Assembly: GCF_019212185.1 (NCBI RefSeq)
Contig: NZ_CP078138.1
Location: 5,190,501-5,254,500, forward strand
DNA length: 64,000 bases
Reading direction: 5' to 3'
DNA from: Pseudomonas fluorescens
GTDB lineage: Bacteria > Pseudomonadota > Gammaproteobacteria > Pseudomonadales > Pseudomonadaceae
In this document: one piece after another, positions 26,577-34,864 of the stretch
How the letters are laid out: each line of letters begins with the position of its first letter
How positions within the stretch are numbered: position 1 is the stretch's first letter
Program-made: the position numbers and the translations under genes
Notes under the pieces: generated by a model
Seen by the model: only the letters and a program-made list of their open reading frames with translations
What the model was told of the DNA's origin: nothing
Database searches by the model: none

Positions 26577-27428
26577 TCACAACGGACTGTAATACCCCAC
26601 CGCAACCAATAGATGTCCGACTTTTTTCAGGTACGCGTGCTTGTCCTCGACCTTGCCGGTCACCGGATTTTTCCAGCGGTACTCGTAATCCTCCTGATCC
26701 TGCTTGGCCATCATCGACAGGATCGGCTCCCCCACCGGCTTGCCTTCCGGGTCCTTGATCCTGGAGAAGTCGGTGTTGACCAACCTTAGGTTGGTACCAT
26801 GGGCGACATAGCGCTTGGTGTCGAGATCAACCGCGAACACGTAGAGATCGTCCTGCAAGAAGCCGCCTTGCAGCGAGTTGATCGCTTTGAGCGTGCCTTT
26901 CTCGTCCTTGGACAGGTTGGCCGCGGCCTTGTCCAGCAACGCCCTGGCCTGTTCGGCTGAGGCTCGTGGCAGGTAGTAGCCGACCGCGAGAATGCGCTGA
27001 CCAATACGCTGGTAGTACACGCGCTTACGCTCGACCTTGCCATCGGCCCAGTTCTGCCAACGGTATTCGGCGACCTGAATGCCGTTACCTTCCGGCACCT
27101 TCAGTGCGTCCTTGAACGCCTTGCGCAGGTCATCGCCGAGCACATCGGAGACGTCCCGGCCGATCAGTGCCGCAGAAGGCCCGCCGCTGGCGAGCATGGT
27201 GCCCTTGGTGTCGACCACGAACACGTATTTATCCTTCTCGACGAATTCGCCCTGGCGGCTGAAGGCGGCAAAGGCCTTATCGCCCTGGTCGTGGTAATAG
27301 GCCAGGGCCTTTTCCAGCAAGGCCAGCGCCGCCTTGTCGTCATCCGCAGGCTTGGCAGCGGCCTGCGCCTGCCCCAGGCACAGCAACAGCAAGCAGCCCA
27401 GCCAGACCGTTTTTTGCAAAAACCTCAT
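26577..27428 (-). CDS. Periplasmic double-Cache domain protein without an output domain
   Basis: 283 residues: signal peptide (MRFLQKTVWLGCLLLLCLGQAQA) then two Cache_2-like repeats, each with the YVFVVDTKGTMLASGG / YVFAVDLDTKRYVAHG core and ending with a VERKRVYYQRIGQRILAVGYYLPR / VEDKHAYLKKVGHLLVAVGYYSPL strand pair. Cache domains usually sense small molecules for chemoreceptors or kinases, but no membrane anchor or signalling domain follows here, so it may be a stand-alone ligand-binding protein that presents its ligand to another sensor. Convergent with the MFS exporter (13-base gap). Confidence 0.8.
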   Translation of the reverse strand: MRFLQKTVWLGCLLLLCLGQAQAAAKPADDDKAALALLEKALAYYHDQGDKAFAAFSRQGEFVEKDKYVFVVDTKGTMLASGGPSAALIGRDVSDVLGDDLRKAFKDALKVPEGNGIQVAEYRWQNWADGKVERKRVYYQRIGQRILAVGYYLPRASAEQARALLDKAAANLSKDEKGTLKAINSLQGGFLQDDLYVFAVDLDTKRYVAHGTNLRLVNTDFSRIKDPEGKPVGEPILSMMAKQDQEDYEYRWKNPVTGKVEDKHAYLKKVGHLLVAVGYYSPL

Positions 27429-27496
27429 TGTCCGTCCCTCGCTCTTTTAGGTGTTTCAAGAGCGTAGACGGCTGCGCAAATAATTCCGCAAACAAC

Positions 27497-28339
27497 TCAG
27501 GGCCGGGCGCTGAGTTGCTGCTGCAGGTTGCGGATCTGGGTCTGCAGGGTGGTGATGTTGCGCGTGACCTGGCCACGGAAAGCATCGAACTCAGCGACAC
27601 TCGCGCCGCCTGACGACGGCGCTGGGCGGTTGTCCTGCTCGCTCTTGATCACTATCAGGTCCTGTTCCAGGCGCTCGATGGCGGCCGCTGGATTGCCCTG
27701 TTTTTTCAATGCGGCAACGTCAGCGCTCAGGCCCTTGAGCTCGGCCTCGACCTTGCTGGTATCGGCCGGCGTGCTCTTGAGGGTGGCCACTTCGGCGGCC
27801 AGCGTCTTGAGTTCGGCCTGCAGTTGGCTATTGAGGGCCCGTTGTTCGGTACTTTGCGCGCCGATCTGCGCCAGGCGCTTATCGAGATCAGTGGCTTGGC
27901 CGACAACACCCTGCTGTTGCTGGCTCTGCTCCAGCAACTGGCCCTCAAGGCGCTTGATCTGCAACTTCAGCGCTTCACTGTCGCTGCTCACGTTGGACTG
28001 ACTGGCGACAACCTTGCCGGAAATATCCTGCAGGCGCCCGGCCGCTTCCTCACTGATGCGGGCGAAACTTTCCTGAGTCGCGACCAATTGCTGCTCCATC
28101 AGCGAGATCTGCTGGAAGCTCCACCAGGCCAAGCCGATGAACGCAAAGAACAGCGCACCGACCAGCGCCCACAACGGGCCGGTACTCGGACCCTTGACGT
28201 TGACCACTGGCACACTGCGCGCATGCACACTGGTGCGGTCACGCCCGGCGGTGCTGGGGAAATCGTCGTGATCGAAGCTGTCCGCGCGCAGGCTCGGAAC
28301 ATTGTCAAAATCGTCGTTGGTATCGTTACGCATGGACAT
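27497..28339 (-). CDS. Single-pass membrane protein with long periplasmic coiled coil, function unknown
   Basis: 280 residues. A ~55-residue charged cytoplasmic head with acidic DDFDNVPSLRADSFDHDDFP, one transmembrane helix (about 56-76, LWALVGALFFAFIGLAWWSF), then ~170 residues of heptad-rich sequence (Gln, Glu, Ala, Leu) and a final coiled segment EFDAFRGQVTRNITTLQTQIRNLQQQLSARP. ATG at 28339 follows AAGG. Architecture resembles envelope scaffold or HemX/TolA-like proteins but no family motif is evident. It is 68 bases upstream of the Cache protein on the same strand and may share a transcript. Confidence 0.75.
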   Translation of the reverse strand: MSMRNDTNDDFDNVPSLRADSFDHDDFPSTAGRDRTSVHARSVPVVNVKGPSTGPLWALVGALFFAFIGLAWWSFQQISLMEQQLVATQESFARISEEAAGRLQDISGKVVASQSNVSSDSEALKLQIKRLEGQLLEQSQQQQGVVGQATDLDKRLAQIGAQSTEQRALNSQLQAELKTLAAEVATLKSTPADTSKVEAELKGLSADVAALKKQGNPAAAIERLEQDLIVIKSEQDNRPAPSSGGASVAEFDAFRGQVTRNITTLQTQIRNLQQQLSARP

Positions 28340-28432
28340 GAGTCAACCTTTCCAAACCACAGTGATGGCTAAATGCGACGAGTATAAACCCTGAATTCGC
28401 CGCACTGATCGACCCCGAACCGACGACTCGGT

Positions 28433-29440
28433 TCAGTGTCCAGTCTGTCCGCCGATGTCCTGCGCTTTCCACCAGCCGCAGAATTCATCCAGTGCCGTCC
28501 ACAAACTGACTTTCGGATCGTAGTCCAGATAATGCCGCGCGCGACTGATGTCCAGGGTGAAGTTTTTGTTCATGACCTGCATGCCCAGGCGCGACAAGGT
28601 CGGCTCGGGACGCCCCGGCCACAGCTTGCAGAAGCCCTCGTTCAACGCCGCCACACTGTAGGCCAGGCCATAACCGCGATACCGGGTAACCTGCGGCACC
28701 TGCATCTGGCGCATCACATAGTTGACCACGTCCCACAGCGGCACCGGCGCACCATTGCTGATGTTATAGACCTTGCCAAGGGCCGAGCCGGTGGCCAGCA
28801 GGCAACTGAGCATGGCTTCGTTAAGGTTCTGCACGCTGGTGAAATCGACCTTGTTCAGGCCATTGCCGACAATCGCCAGGCGGCCCTTGCGCTGCATTTT
28901 CAGCAGCCGCGGGAAGATGCTCATATCGCCAGCACCGGTGACGAAGCGCGGGCGCAAGGCCAGTACCTCCAGACCGAACTCCTGAGCGCCGAAGACTTTT
29001 TGCTCGGCCAGGTACTTGGTGGCGGCATAGGGATGCTTGAAGCGCTTGGGCACCTGCTCTTCAGTCAGCCCGAGGTGATTGCGGCCGTCGAAGTACACCG
29101 ACGGCGACGACAGGTGCACCAGGCGCCGGACATTCTGCTTGAGACAGGCCTCGACCACGTTTTCGGTGACCAGCACGTTGCCCAGGTGAAAGTCCTGATA
29201 ACGCCCCCAGACACCCACCGCGCCGGCGCAATGGACCACGGCATCGACATCGACACACAAATCGCGCACCAGTTGGCCATCGGTCAGGTCGCCGGGCACG
29301 AATTGCGCGCCACGGCGCACCAGGTGCTCGACGCTCTCGGCCCGGCGCCCGTTGACCCGCACGTCCAGGCCTTGCTCCAGGGCAAACCGGGCAAAGCGTC
29401 CACCAATAAAGCCGCTCGCGCCGGTGACCAGAATTTTCAT
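28433..29440 (-). CDS. NAD(P)-dependent epimerase/dehydratase (3-beta-HSD-like extended SDR)
   Basis: 335 residues. Rossmann glycine motif GASGFIGG at the N-terminus, catalytic Ser in LVHLSSPSVYFDG and Tyr-x3-Lys in HPYAATKYLAE, so the active site is complete. The RALRP-type ALRPRFVTGAGD and C-terminal substrate region resemble 3-beta-hydroxysteroid dehydrogenase/isomerase-like sugar or lipid reductases. P. aeruginosa has an oxidoreductase close to argP in the same neighbourhood. ATG at 29440 has AGGAG upstream. Substrate unknown. Confidence 0.83.
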   Translation of the reverse strand: MKILVTGASGFIGGRFARFALEQGLDVRVNGRRAESVEHLVRRGAQFVPGDLTDGQLVRDLCVDVDAVVHCAGAVGVWGRYQDFHLGNVLVTENVVEACLKQNVRRLVHLSSPSVYFDGRNHLGLTEEQVPKRFKHPYAATKYLAEQKVFGAQEFGLEVLALRPRFVTGAGDMSIFPRLLKMQRKGRLAIVGNGLNKVDFTSVQNLNEAMLSCLLATGSALGKVYNISNGAPVPLWDVVNYVMRQMQVPQVTRYRGYGLAYSVAALNEGFCKLWPGRPEPTLSRLGMQVMNKNFTLDISRARHYLDYDPKVSLWTALDEFCGWWKAQDIGGQTGH

Positions 29441-29477
29441 GTATTGCTCCTAGGAAATCAGCGGCGAGCCTTTAGCT

Positions 29478-29530
29478 TCAAGCTGCAAGAAAAAAACGAC
29501 GCAAGCGCTACCTTGCCGCTTGCAGCTTGA
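29478..29530. repeat. Inverted repeat between argP and the epimerase gene
   Basis: TCAAGCTGCAAG (29478-29489) and CTTGCAGCTTGA (29519-29530) are perfect 12-bp inverted arms around a 29-base centre. The sequence type AGCTTCAAGCTGCAAG is recurrent between genes of fluorescent pseudomonads. It directly follows the argP stop codon and may act as an mRNA 3' structure. Confidence 0.65.
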
Positions 29531-29533
29531 CGC

Positions 29534-30433
29534 TCAAGGCTGCCCCAAAGGCACCAACCATTGGCGCGATGAGCGCACCAACTGATCGGTGAGCTGGCCA
29601 AGCAACTGGCCACCATTGCGCCAATGATGCCAGTACAGCGGCACATCGATGGGTTTATCTGGCAATAACTCGCGCAATTCGCCGCGCTGCACTTGTTGGC
29701 GAACCTGCAATTCAGGCACCAGGCCCCAGCCGAGGCCGGCCTCCGTCAGGCGGATAAAGCCTTCGGAGGACGGGCACAAATGGTGCTCGAAACCACCCTC
29801 GACACCCAGGGACGCCAGGTAACGGTGCTGCAAGAAGTCATCAGGCCCGAATACCAGCGCCGGTGTGCGAGCCAGTTGGTCGGCCTTGACCCCATCGGGA
29901 AAATGCCGGGCGATAAAGGCCGGGCTGGCCAGGGCGCGGTAGCGCATGGCCCCCAGCAACACGCTGCGGGCGCCGGCCACCGGGCGCTCACTGGCGCACA
30001 GACAGGCCGCCACTTCGCCGGCGCGCATGCGCTTGAGGCCGACGGTCTGGTCCTCCACCACGAGGTCCAGCAGCAGGTGTTGTTCGGCGCAGAAATCCCC
30101 CACCGCCTCGGCCCACCAGGTGGCCAGGCTGTCGGCGTTCAAGGCAATGCGCAGGCGCTCCGGCAAGCCCTCTTCATCCAGGGCCGGCACCAGGCTTTGC
30201 AGGTCGCGCTCCAGCAGGCGCACCTGCTGGACATGGTTGAGCAGGCGTCGGCCGATTTCGGTCGGGGCCGGTGGCGTCGCGCGCACCAGTACCGGGTGCC
30301 CGACCCGCGCTTCGAGCAATTTGATCCGCTGGGATATCGCCGACTGCGACAAGCCCAACACCTGGGCGGCCCGTTCGAAACCGGCCTGCTCGATCACCGC
30401 CGCCAGGGCCGAGAGCAATTTATAGTCGAACAT
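29534..30433 (-). CDS. argP: LysR-family arginine/lysine-responsive regulator ArgP (IciA)
   Basis: 299 residues, the usual ArgP length. N-terminal HTH (LLSALAAVIEQAGFERAAQVLGLSQSAISQRIKLLE) and the effector domain of the ArgP branch (LRIALNADSLATWWAEAVGDF). Divergent from the ACT-domain/argO pair, the arrangement in which ArgP activates the exporter argO in response to arginine and represses with lysine. P. aeruginosa synteny (iciA next to a LysE exporter and sodB) supports the name. Confidence 0.92.
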   Translation of the reverse strand: MFDYKLLSALAAVIEQAGFERAAQVLGLSQSAISQRIKLLEARVGHPVLVRATPPAPTEIGRRLLNHVQQVRLLERDLQSLVPALDEEGLPERLRIALNADSLATWWAEAVGDFCAEQHLLLDLVVEDQTVGLKRMRAGEVAACLCASERPVAGARSVLLGAMRYRALASPAFIARHFPDGVKADQLARTPALVFGPDDFLQHRYLASLGVEGGFEHHLCPSSEGFIRLTEAGLGWGLVPELQVRQQVQRGELRELLPDKPIDVPLYWHHWRNGGQLLGQLTDQLVRSSRQWLVPLGQP

Positions 30434-30528
30434 CAGTTTTCCTAATGAGCAATCAGCACTATTGGTTTTTCTTATACAGCCTGAGATCGGAGAATAGCCA
30501 GCATCAACTCTTTATAAGGATCAGCGTC

Positions 30529-30930
30529 ATGGCTGGTGAAACCTCTCTGACCATCCTGCTGCGCAGCATGAGTCCGCAACTCAATGACGGCGAGTACGTG
30601 TTCTGCACCGTCAAGGACGGGCAGGTGCCCCAGGGCTGCGAGATCATTGGCAGCTTTCGTGAGCGCGAAGGCCTGACCCTGATCCTCGAACGCCGCCAGG
30701 CCGAGCGGGCCGGCCTGAGCTTCGACTACCTGGCGGCGTGGATCACCCTCAACGTGCATTCGGCATTACAGGCGGTTGGCCTGACCGCCGCCTTCGCCAC
30801 GGCGCTGGGTCAGGCCGGGATCAGTTGCAACGTGATTGCCGGCTACTACCACGACCACTTGTTTGTCGGCCTGGCCGACGCCGAGCGGGCTCTGTCGGTC
30901 CTGCGGCAATTGGCAGCGAACGCGGAGTAA
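30529..30930 (+). CDS. ACT-domain protein in the argP-argO locus
   Basis: 133 residues, cytoplasmic. The sequence carries two ACT-like halves: GEYVFCTVKDGQVPQGCEIIGSFREREGLTLILER, and FDYLAAWITLNVHSALQAVGLTAAFATALGQAGISCNVIAGYYHDHLFV, the second with the typical Ala-rich helix and CNVIAG loop where amino acids bind. The likely ligand is an amino acid such as lysine or arginine, given the neighbours. ATG at 30529 follows AAGGA; the frame upstream of it overlaps the argP promoter. It ends six bases before argO, implying one operon. Confidence 0.8.
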   Translation: MAGETSLTILLRSMSPQLNDGEYVFCTVKDGQVPQGCEIIGSFREREGLTLILERRQAERAGLSFDYLAAWITLNVHSALQAVGLTAAFATALGQAGISCNVIAGYYHDHLFVGLADAERALSVLRQLAANAE

Positions 30931-30935
30931 TCACT

Positions 30936-31538
30936 ATGTGGCAAAGCTATGTAAATGGCCTATTGGTCGCAGCGGGGTTAATCATGGCGATCGGCACACA
31001 AAACGCCTTCGTCCTCGCCCAGAGCCTGCGCCGCGAGCACCATCTGCCGGTCGCCGCGTTGTGCGTACTGTGTGACGCGCTGCTGGTGGCCGCAGGGGTT
31101 TTCGGCCTGGCCACGGTACTGGCGCAGAACCCGACCTTGCTCGCCATTGCCCGTTGGGGCGGCGCGGCTTTCCTGCTCTGGTATGGCAGCCAGGCGCTAC
31201 GCCGGGCTTGCTCGAAACAGAGCTTGCAACAGGGCGCGCAACAGACCGCTCGCTCATTGCGCGCGGTGCTGCTAAGCGCCCTCGCGGTGACCCTGCTCAA
31301 TCCGCACGTGTATCTGGACACGGTGCTGCTGATCGGCTCCCTCGGTGCGCAACAGACCGAGCCAGGCGCCTATGTGGTCGGCGCGGCCAGTGCATCGCTG
31401 CTGTGGTTCTTCACCCTGGCCCTCGGTGCGGCATGGCTGGCACCGTGGTTGGCGCGGCCGAGCACCTGGCGGATTCTCGATCTGCTGGTGGCGGTCATGA
31501 TGTTTGCCGTGGCCTTTGGCCTGATCACCTCGCAATAA
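30936..31538 (+). CDS. argO: LysE/ArgO-type arginine exporter
   Basis: 200-residue inner-membrane protein with about six hydrophobic helices. LysE signatures: GLIMAIGTQNAFVLAQSLRREH at the N-terminus, CDALLVAAGVFGLA in helix 2 and LNPHVYLDTVLLIGS in the second half. Start at ATG 30936 with GGAG overlapping the end of the upstream gene; a longer frame from 30738 would overlap the ACT-domain gene. Export of arginine or toxic analogues under ArgP control is the known role in E. coli. Confidence 0.9.
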   Translation: MWQSYVNGLLVAAGLIMAIGTQNAFVLAQSLRREHHLPVAALCVLCDALLVAAGVFGLATVLAQNPTLLAIARWGGAAFLLWYGSQALRRACSKQSLQQGAQQTARSLRAVLLSALAVTLLNPHVYLDTVLLIGSLGAQQTEPGAYVVGAASASLLWFFTLALGAAWLAPWLARPSTWRILDLLVAVMMFAVAFGLITSQ

Positions 31539-31724
31539 GCCCCGTCGGATAATCGCAAAAGGCTCTGGAACCTCTATCCCACACAGTTGTTGCGTGGTTA
31601 TGCCGCACCCCCGGTGCTATGATCCGAGACTTGCGCCGCAAAGAGTACAAACTCCCCGGCGCTTGTCTGGCCGCCCGTGATCGGCCTTGCGCCCACCGCA
31701 ACTGACCTGATTAGGAGAATCACC

Positions 31725-32321
31725 ATGGCTTTCGAATTGCCGCCACTGCCTTACGCACACGATGCACTGCAGCCGCACATTTCCAAGGAAACTCTGGAAT
31801 TTCACCACGACAAGCACCACAACACCTACGTCGTGAACCTGAACAACCTGGTGCCAGGCACCGAGTTCGAAGGCAAGACTCTGGAAGAAATCGTCAAGAC
31901 TTCCTCGGGTGGCATCTTCAACAACGCCGCTCAAGTATGGAACCACACCTTCTACTGGAACTGCCTGGCACCTAACGCCGGCGGCCAACCAACCGGCGCG
32001 CTGGCTGAAGCCATCAACGCAGCGTTCGGTTCGTTCGACAAGTTCAAGGAAGAATTCAGCAAGACTTCGATCGGCACCTTCGGTTCCGGCTGGGGCTGGC
32101 TGGTGAAAAAGGCTGACGGTTCCCTGGCCCTGGCCAGCACCATCGGCGCCGGCAACCCGCTGACCAACGGCGACACCCCGCTGCTGACCTGCGACGTCTG
32201 GGAACACGCCTACTACATCGACTACCGCAACGTGCGTCCAAAGTATGTGGAAGCGTTCTGGAACCTGGTCAACTGGAAGTTCGTGGCAGAGCAGTTCGAA
32301 GGCAAAACCTTCACCGCGTAA
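31725..32321 (+). CDS. sodB: Iron superoxide dismutase
   Basis: 198 residues. The four metal ligands are visible: His in EFHHDKHH, His in [10 protein letters not shown], and Asp and His in [11 protein letters not shown]. The Fe-type markers [13 protein letters not shown] and GSGWGWLV distinguish it from the Mn enzyme. Cytoplasmic removal of superoxide. AGGAG precedes the ATG, and a strong terminator follows, so it is monocistronic. Lies between argO and bifA as in P. aeruginosa (PA4366). Confidence 0.96.
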   Translation: MAFELPPLPYAHDALQPHISKETLEFHHDKHHNTYVVNLNNLVPGTEFEGKTLEEIVKTSSGGIFNNAAQVWNHTFYWNCLAPNAGGQPTGALAEAINAAFGSFDKFKEEFSKTSIGTFGSGWGWLVKKADGSLALASTIGAGNPLTNGDTPLLTCDVWEHAYYIDYRNVRPKYVEAFWNLVNWKFVAEQFEGKTFTA

Positions 32322-32661
32322 GCCTGGCTTGCAGTGAAAGAACCCGGCATTGCCGGGTTTTTTTATGCCTGTGGCGGTCCCGCCAATCCCTGTGTCGAAA
32401 CAACCTGAAATCAGCTCTGCGCTTGCTCCGGCGCCACAGCCGTCTACCATCAACTTCACACAAATATTCTCCCCTCCCCCTCAAGTTGCAGGAGGTGCCG
32501 ACCGACACACTACTAATAGGCTTCAATGACCGGTCAGCGCGACAATACGACCAGGCCCGGGCTAAAACCTGCATGGCTTGATTGCCCCTTTGACTGCCAT
32601 CACGGGATTGCCAATACTCATGGCAACTTGACGTTACCCGCATGGAACAAGGAATTACCCT
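32322..32661. other. Intergenic region sodB-bifA
   Basis: 340 bases. Apart from the sodB terminator at its start I see no gene or strong dyad. It must contain the bifA promoter and a leader. The bifA ribosome site AAGGA is at 32649-32653. Confidence 0.4.
32341..32364 (+). terminator. Rho-independent terminator after sodB
   Basis: AACCCGGC-ATT-GCCGGGTT hairpin followed by an uninterrupted run of T residues, 20 bases after the sodB stop. Confidence 0.92.
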
Positions 32662-34713
32662 TTGAAGCTGGAACTCAAAAACAGCTTGTCGGTGAAGTTG
32701 CTACGGGTAGTGCTTCTGTCGGCATTGATCGTCGGTGTGGTCCTGAGCTGCGCACAGATCGTTTTCGATGCCTATAAAACCCGCCAGGCGGTAGCCAATG
32801 ATGCCGAGCGCATCCTCGACATGTTCCGCGACCCCTCGACCCAGGCCGTCTACAGCCTCGATCGGGAAATGGGCATGCAAGTCATCGAGGGCCTGTTCCA
32901 GGACGACGCTGTACGAATGGCCTCCATCGGCCACCCCAATGAAACCATGCTCGCGGAAAAATCCCGCGAACTGCAGCATTCCGACAGCCGCTGGCTGACT
33001 GACCTGATACTGGGCAAGGAGCGCACCTTCACCACCCAACTGGTGGGTCGCGGGCCTTACAGCGAATACTACGGCGACCTGAGTATCACCCTCGACACCG
33101 CCACCTACGGTCAGGGATTCATCGTCAGCTCGGTCATCATCTTCATTTCCGGCGTGCTGCGGGCAATGGCCATGGGCTTGGTGCTGTACCTGGTCTATCA
33201 CTGGCTGCTGACCAAACCCCTGTCGCGGATCATCGAGCACCTGACCAACATCAACCCGGACCGTCCCAGCGAACACAAGATTCCTCAGCTCAAGGGTCAC
33301 GAGAAAAACGAACTGGGGCTGTGGATCAATACCGCCAACCAGTTGCTGGAGTCCATCGAGCGCAACACCCATTTGCGCCACGAGGCGGAAAACAGCCTGC
33401 TGCGCATGGCCCAGTACGACTTTCTCACCGGCCTTCCCAATCGCCAGCAATTGCAGCAGCAACTGGACAAGATCCTGGTGGATGCCGGGCGCCTGCAACG
33501 CCGGGTGGCGATCATTTGCGTCGGTCTGGATGACTTCAAGGGCATCAACGAACAATTCAACTACCAGACCGGCGACCAACTGTTGCTGGCCCTGGCCGAT
33601 CGCCTGCGTGCCCACAGCGGCCGCCTCGGCGCCCTGGCACGCCTGGGCGGCGATCAGTTTCTGCTGGTCCAGGCCGATATCGAGCAACCCTACGAAGCTG
33701 CCGAACTGGCACAGGGTATTCTCGACGACCTGGAAACCCCCTTCGCCCTTGACCACCAGGAAATTCGCCTGCGCGCGACCATTGGCATCACCCTGTTCCC
33801 GGAGGATGGCGACAGCACCGAGAAGCTGTTGCAGAAAGCCGAACAGACCATGACCCTGGCGAAGATCCGCTCACGCAACCGCTATCAGTTCTATATCGCC
33901 AGCGTCGACAGTGAAATGCGCCGCCGTCGTGAGCTGGAAAAAGACCTGCGCGATGCGCTCAGACGCGAGCAGCTGTATCTGGTCTATCAACCACAGATCA
34001 GCTATCGCGACCACCGTGTGGTCGGCGTCGAGGCCCTGATCCGCTGGCAGCACCCCGAACACGGCATGGTGCCACCCGACCTGTTCATTCCGCTGGCGGA
34101 GCAGAACGGCACCATCATTGCCATTGGCGAGTGGGTCCTGGACCAGGCATGCCGACAGTTGCGTGACTGGCACGACCAGGGTTTCAGCGACCTGCGCATG
34201 GCCGTCAACCTGTCCACGGTGCAACTGCACCACGCCGAACTGCCGCGAGTGGTCAACAACCTGATGCAGATGTACCGCCTGCCGCCGCGCAGCCTGGAGC
34301 TGGAGGTCACTGAAACCGGCCTGATGGAGGATATCAGCACCGCCGCCCAGCACCTGCTCAGCCTGCGCCGCTCCGGCGCCCTGATCGCCATCGACGACTT
34401 CGGCACCGGCTACTCGTCCCTCAGTTACCTGAAAAGCCTGCCACTGGACAAGATCAAGATCGACAAGAGCTTCGTCCAGGACCTGCTGGATGACGATGAC
34501 GACGCCACCATCGTTCGAGCCATCATCCAGTTGGGCAAGAGCCTAGGCATGCAAGTGATTGCCGAGGGCGTGGAAACCGCCGAGCAAGAGGCCTACATCA
34601 TTGCCGAAGGCTGTCATGAAGGTCAGGGCTATCACTACAGCAAGCCGCTGCCAGCACGAGAATTGAGCGTCTACCTGAAACAGGCGCAACGCAGCAACGC
34701 CGCCATCCTGTGA
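32662..34713 (+). CDS. bifA: Membrane c-di-GMP phosphodiesterase BifA (degenerate GGDEF + EAL)
   Basis: 683 residues. Transmembrane helix near residues 10-32, a periplasmic loop, a second hydrophobic region near 150-185, then a GGDEF domain whose active site reads GGDQF (329-333), and an EAL domain with EALIRW (EAL at 457-459), the ETGLMED region and DDFGTGYSSLSYLKSLPLDKIKIDKSF loop 6 intact. BifA of P. aeruginosa also has GGDQF and is a phosphodiesterase that lowers c-di-GMP and promotes swarming. Starts with TTG, with AAGGA at proper spacing; no alternative ATG fits. Position after sodB matches PA4367. Confidence 0.93.
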   Translation: MKLELKNSLSVKLLRVVLLSALIVGVVLSCAQIVFDAYKTRQAVANDAERILDMFRDPSTQAVYSLDREMGMQVIEGLFQDDAVRMASIGHPNETMLAEKSRELQHSDSRWLTDLILGKERTFTTQLVGRGPYSEYYGDLSITLDTATYGQGFIVSSVIIFISGVLRAMAMGLVLYLVYHWLLTKPLSRIIEHLTNINPDRPSEHKIPQLKGHEKNELGLWINTANQLLESIERNTHLRHEAENSLLRMAQYDFLTGLPNRQQLQQQLDKILVDAGRLQRRVAIICVGLDDFKGINEQFNYQTGDQLLLALADRLRAHSGRLGALARLGGDQFLLVQADIEQPYEAAELAQGILDDLETPFALDHQEIRLRATIGITLFPEDGDSTEKLLQKAEQTMTLAKIRSRNRYQFYIASVDSEMRRRRELEKDLRDALRREQLYLVYQPQISYRDHRVVGVEALIRWQHPEHGMVPPDLFIPLAEQNGTIIAIGEWVLDQACRQLRDWHDQGFSDLRMAVNLSTVQLHHAELPRVVNNLMQMYRLPPRSLELEVTETGLMEDISTAAQHLLSLRRSGALIAIDDFGTGYSSLSYLKSLPLDKIKIDKSFVQDLLDDDDDATIVRAIIQLGKSLGMQVIAEGVETAEQEAYIIAEGCHEGQGYHYSKPLPARELSVYLKQAQRSNAAIL

Positions 34714-34760
34714 AACGACGAGCTCGGTCGCCGGTTCATCCTCACGCTGAATAGGAAATA

Positions 34761-34788
34761 TTTACAGGTACAACCCTTTACACATAAT
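34761..34788 (+). promoter_or_regulatory. Sigma-70-like promoter of the imelysin gene
   Basis: TTTACA at 34761-34766 and CATAAT at 34783-34788 are spaced by 16 bases. The -10 box lies inside the palindrome at 34783-34807, as expected for a repressed promoter. Confidence 0.55.
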
Positions 34789-34807
34789 GCGAAAGATTTG
34801 CATTATG
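34783..34807. promoter_or_regulatory. 25-bp palindrome resembling a Fur box upstream of the imelysin gene
   Basis: CATAATGC-N9-GCATTATG is a perfect 8-bp inverted repeat, with two more complementary pairs inside (AA/TT). The central 19 bases AATGCGAAAGATTTGCATT look like Pseudomonas Fur operators, and the site overlaps the -10 box. Imelysin-type proteins are iron-related, so Fur is the likely repressor. Not tested. Confidence 0.65.
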
Positions 34808-34864
34808 TCGCAGTTTTGCGCGCCCTCGCGCCTGTCCATCATCTCCCGAAGCAGGATGTTCGCC

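Noticed and set aside
31618..31623. TATGAT as sodB -10 box
   Set aside because: The nearest TTGCGT is 22 bases away, too far for a confident promoter call.
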